Source: ANME-2 cluster archaeon
GTDB lineage: Archaea; Halobacteriota; Methanosarcinia; Methanosarcinales; Methanocomedenaceae
Reading direction: 5' to 3'
DNA length: 6,593 nt
Assembly: GCA_023544605.1 (NCBI GenBank)
Contig: JAMJFQ010000082.1
Span: 1 to 6,593, forward strand
In this document: piece by piece, positions 6,227 through 6,593 of the stretch
How the letters are laid out: each line of letters starts with the position of its first letter
Numbering within the stretch: position 1 is the first letter of the stretch
Position numbers and translations under genes: made by a program
The notes under the pieces: generated by a model
The model's database searches: none
The model's input: only the letters and a program-made list of their open reading frames with translations
What the model was told of the DNA's origin: nothing

Positions 6227-6593
6227 GGGGTATCCTGAATTTCCCCAGTTTTCCTTCATAATTACCCGCTGATATCCTTTTAACACCGGGAATAAGCGCC
6301 ACTGCAAACATTGCTGCTTTCATTGCATTTTTCACAGCATCTTCATCCATTCCATTGATGACTATTTCTGGTATGGACTCCACCCCGTCTGGTACCATGA
6401 AATCCGGGATTTTTCCTATTAATGTGGGGCAGTAGGGGTGGTTGGTGCTGGGCCCCACCTCTGGATGTTCCTGCCCCGGATATATTGGTTTGGAGCCGGC
6501 AGAACAGATGTCAAAAGTGGTCACTGCCCCTTCGATTTGGTCCACAGCTTCCACTGCCCTGTCACCGGCTTCAAGGGCAGTATCAATAGAATC
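6201..6593 (-). CDS. ftr: Formylmethanofuran:tetrahydromethanopterin formyltransferase, C-terminal part (cut by window edge)
   Basis: Ftr (EC 2.3.1.101) transfers the formyl group from formylmethanofuran to tetrahydromethanopterin or tetrahydrosarcinapterin, the second step of CO2 reduction in methanogenesis and a reverse step in methane or C1 oxidation. It is a soluble cytoplasmic enzyme. The frame is open to the window edge and gives the last 130 residues of a protein usually near 300. The segments TTFDICSAGSKP, STNHPYCPTL, IPEIVINGMDEDAV, VKRISAGNYEGKLG and the IPLKDLLEL tail match the C-terminal lobe of Ftr as I know it. A GTG at 6554 is an internal codon, not the start, since homologous sequence continues upstream (LEAGDRAVEAVDQIEG). 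The gene ends inside the 3' end of the convergent kinase gene. Whether this is the main Ftr or a paralogue cannot be told from the fragment. Confidence 0.9.
   Translation of the reverse strand, partial: DSIDTALEAGDRAVEAVDQIEGAVTTFDICSAGSKPIYPGQEHPEVGPSTNHPYCPTLIGKIPDFMVPDGVESIPEIVINGMDEDAVKNAMKAAMFAVALIPGVKRISAGNYEGKLGKFRIPLKDLLELQ

Noticed and set aside
6201..6554. Reading the minus-strand gene at the window end as a complete 117-residue protein starting at GTG 6554
   Set aside because: The frame stays open to the window edge and the extra residues continue the Ftr similarity, so the gene is a fragment cut by the window.

Overview
The window looks like part of a euryarchaeal chromosome from a methanogen or methanotroph-type lineage (Methanosarcinales/ANME-like by gene content). 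The support is a formyltransferase of the C1 pathway (ftr), an F420 biosynthesis gene (cofH), TATA-box promoters, pilin-like secreted proteins rich in N-X-S/T sequons, and ribosome binding sites matching the archaeal GGAGGTGATC type. The species cannot be named from the sequence. No RNA genes, mobile elements or CRISPR repeats were seen, and every stretch longer than about 120 bases carries a gene.

Positions 1-3897 hold a surface-protein block. On the + strand, the last 30 codons of an unidentified gene overlap (ATGA) a 477-residue membrane-anchored protein with a fibronectin type III domain and about 29 potential N-glycosylation sites. Seven bases further on it meets, tail to tail, a three-gene minus-strand operon (3897 down to 1531). 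Each of these three proteins has a short polar leader, one hydrophobic N-terminal helix and an extracellular part. The first gene of that operon has a classic archaeal type IV pilin start (DKG/VSPVIG). The set resembles the pilin-like gene clusters of archaea that lie outside the archaellum operon, so a pilus-like or cell-surface assembly is a reasonable inference. No assembly ATPase, platform protein or prepilin peptidase lies in the window.

Positions 4017-6593 hold a cofactor and C1-metabolism block. CofH (minus) makes the deazaflavin precursor of coenzyme F420. It is divergent from a PfkB-family sugar or nucleoside kinase (plus) across a 110-base AT-rich region. That region contains a perfect 10-base inverted repeat, with a TATA-like element in each arm. 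The kinase runs 26 bases into the 3' end of ftr (minus, cut by the window edge), which encodes formylmethanofuran:tetrahydromethanopterin formyltransferase. CofH and Ftr both belong to methanogenic/methanotrophic C1 metabolism; the kinase's substrate is not evident.

Several starts were moved inward from the longest open frame because better start codons, ribosome binding sites or promoter spacing support the shorter forms (cofH at 5147, the pilin-like genes at 3079 and 2604).
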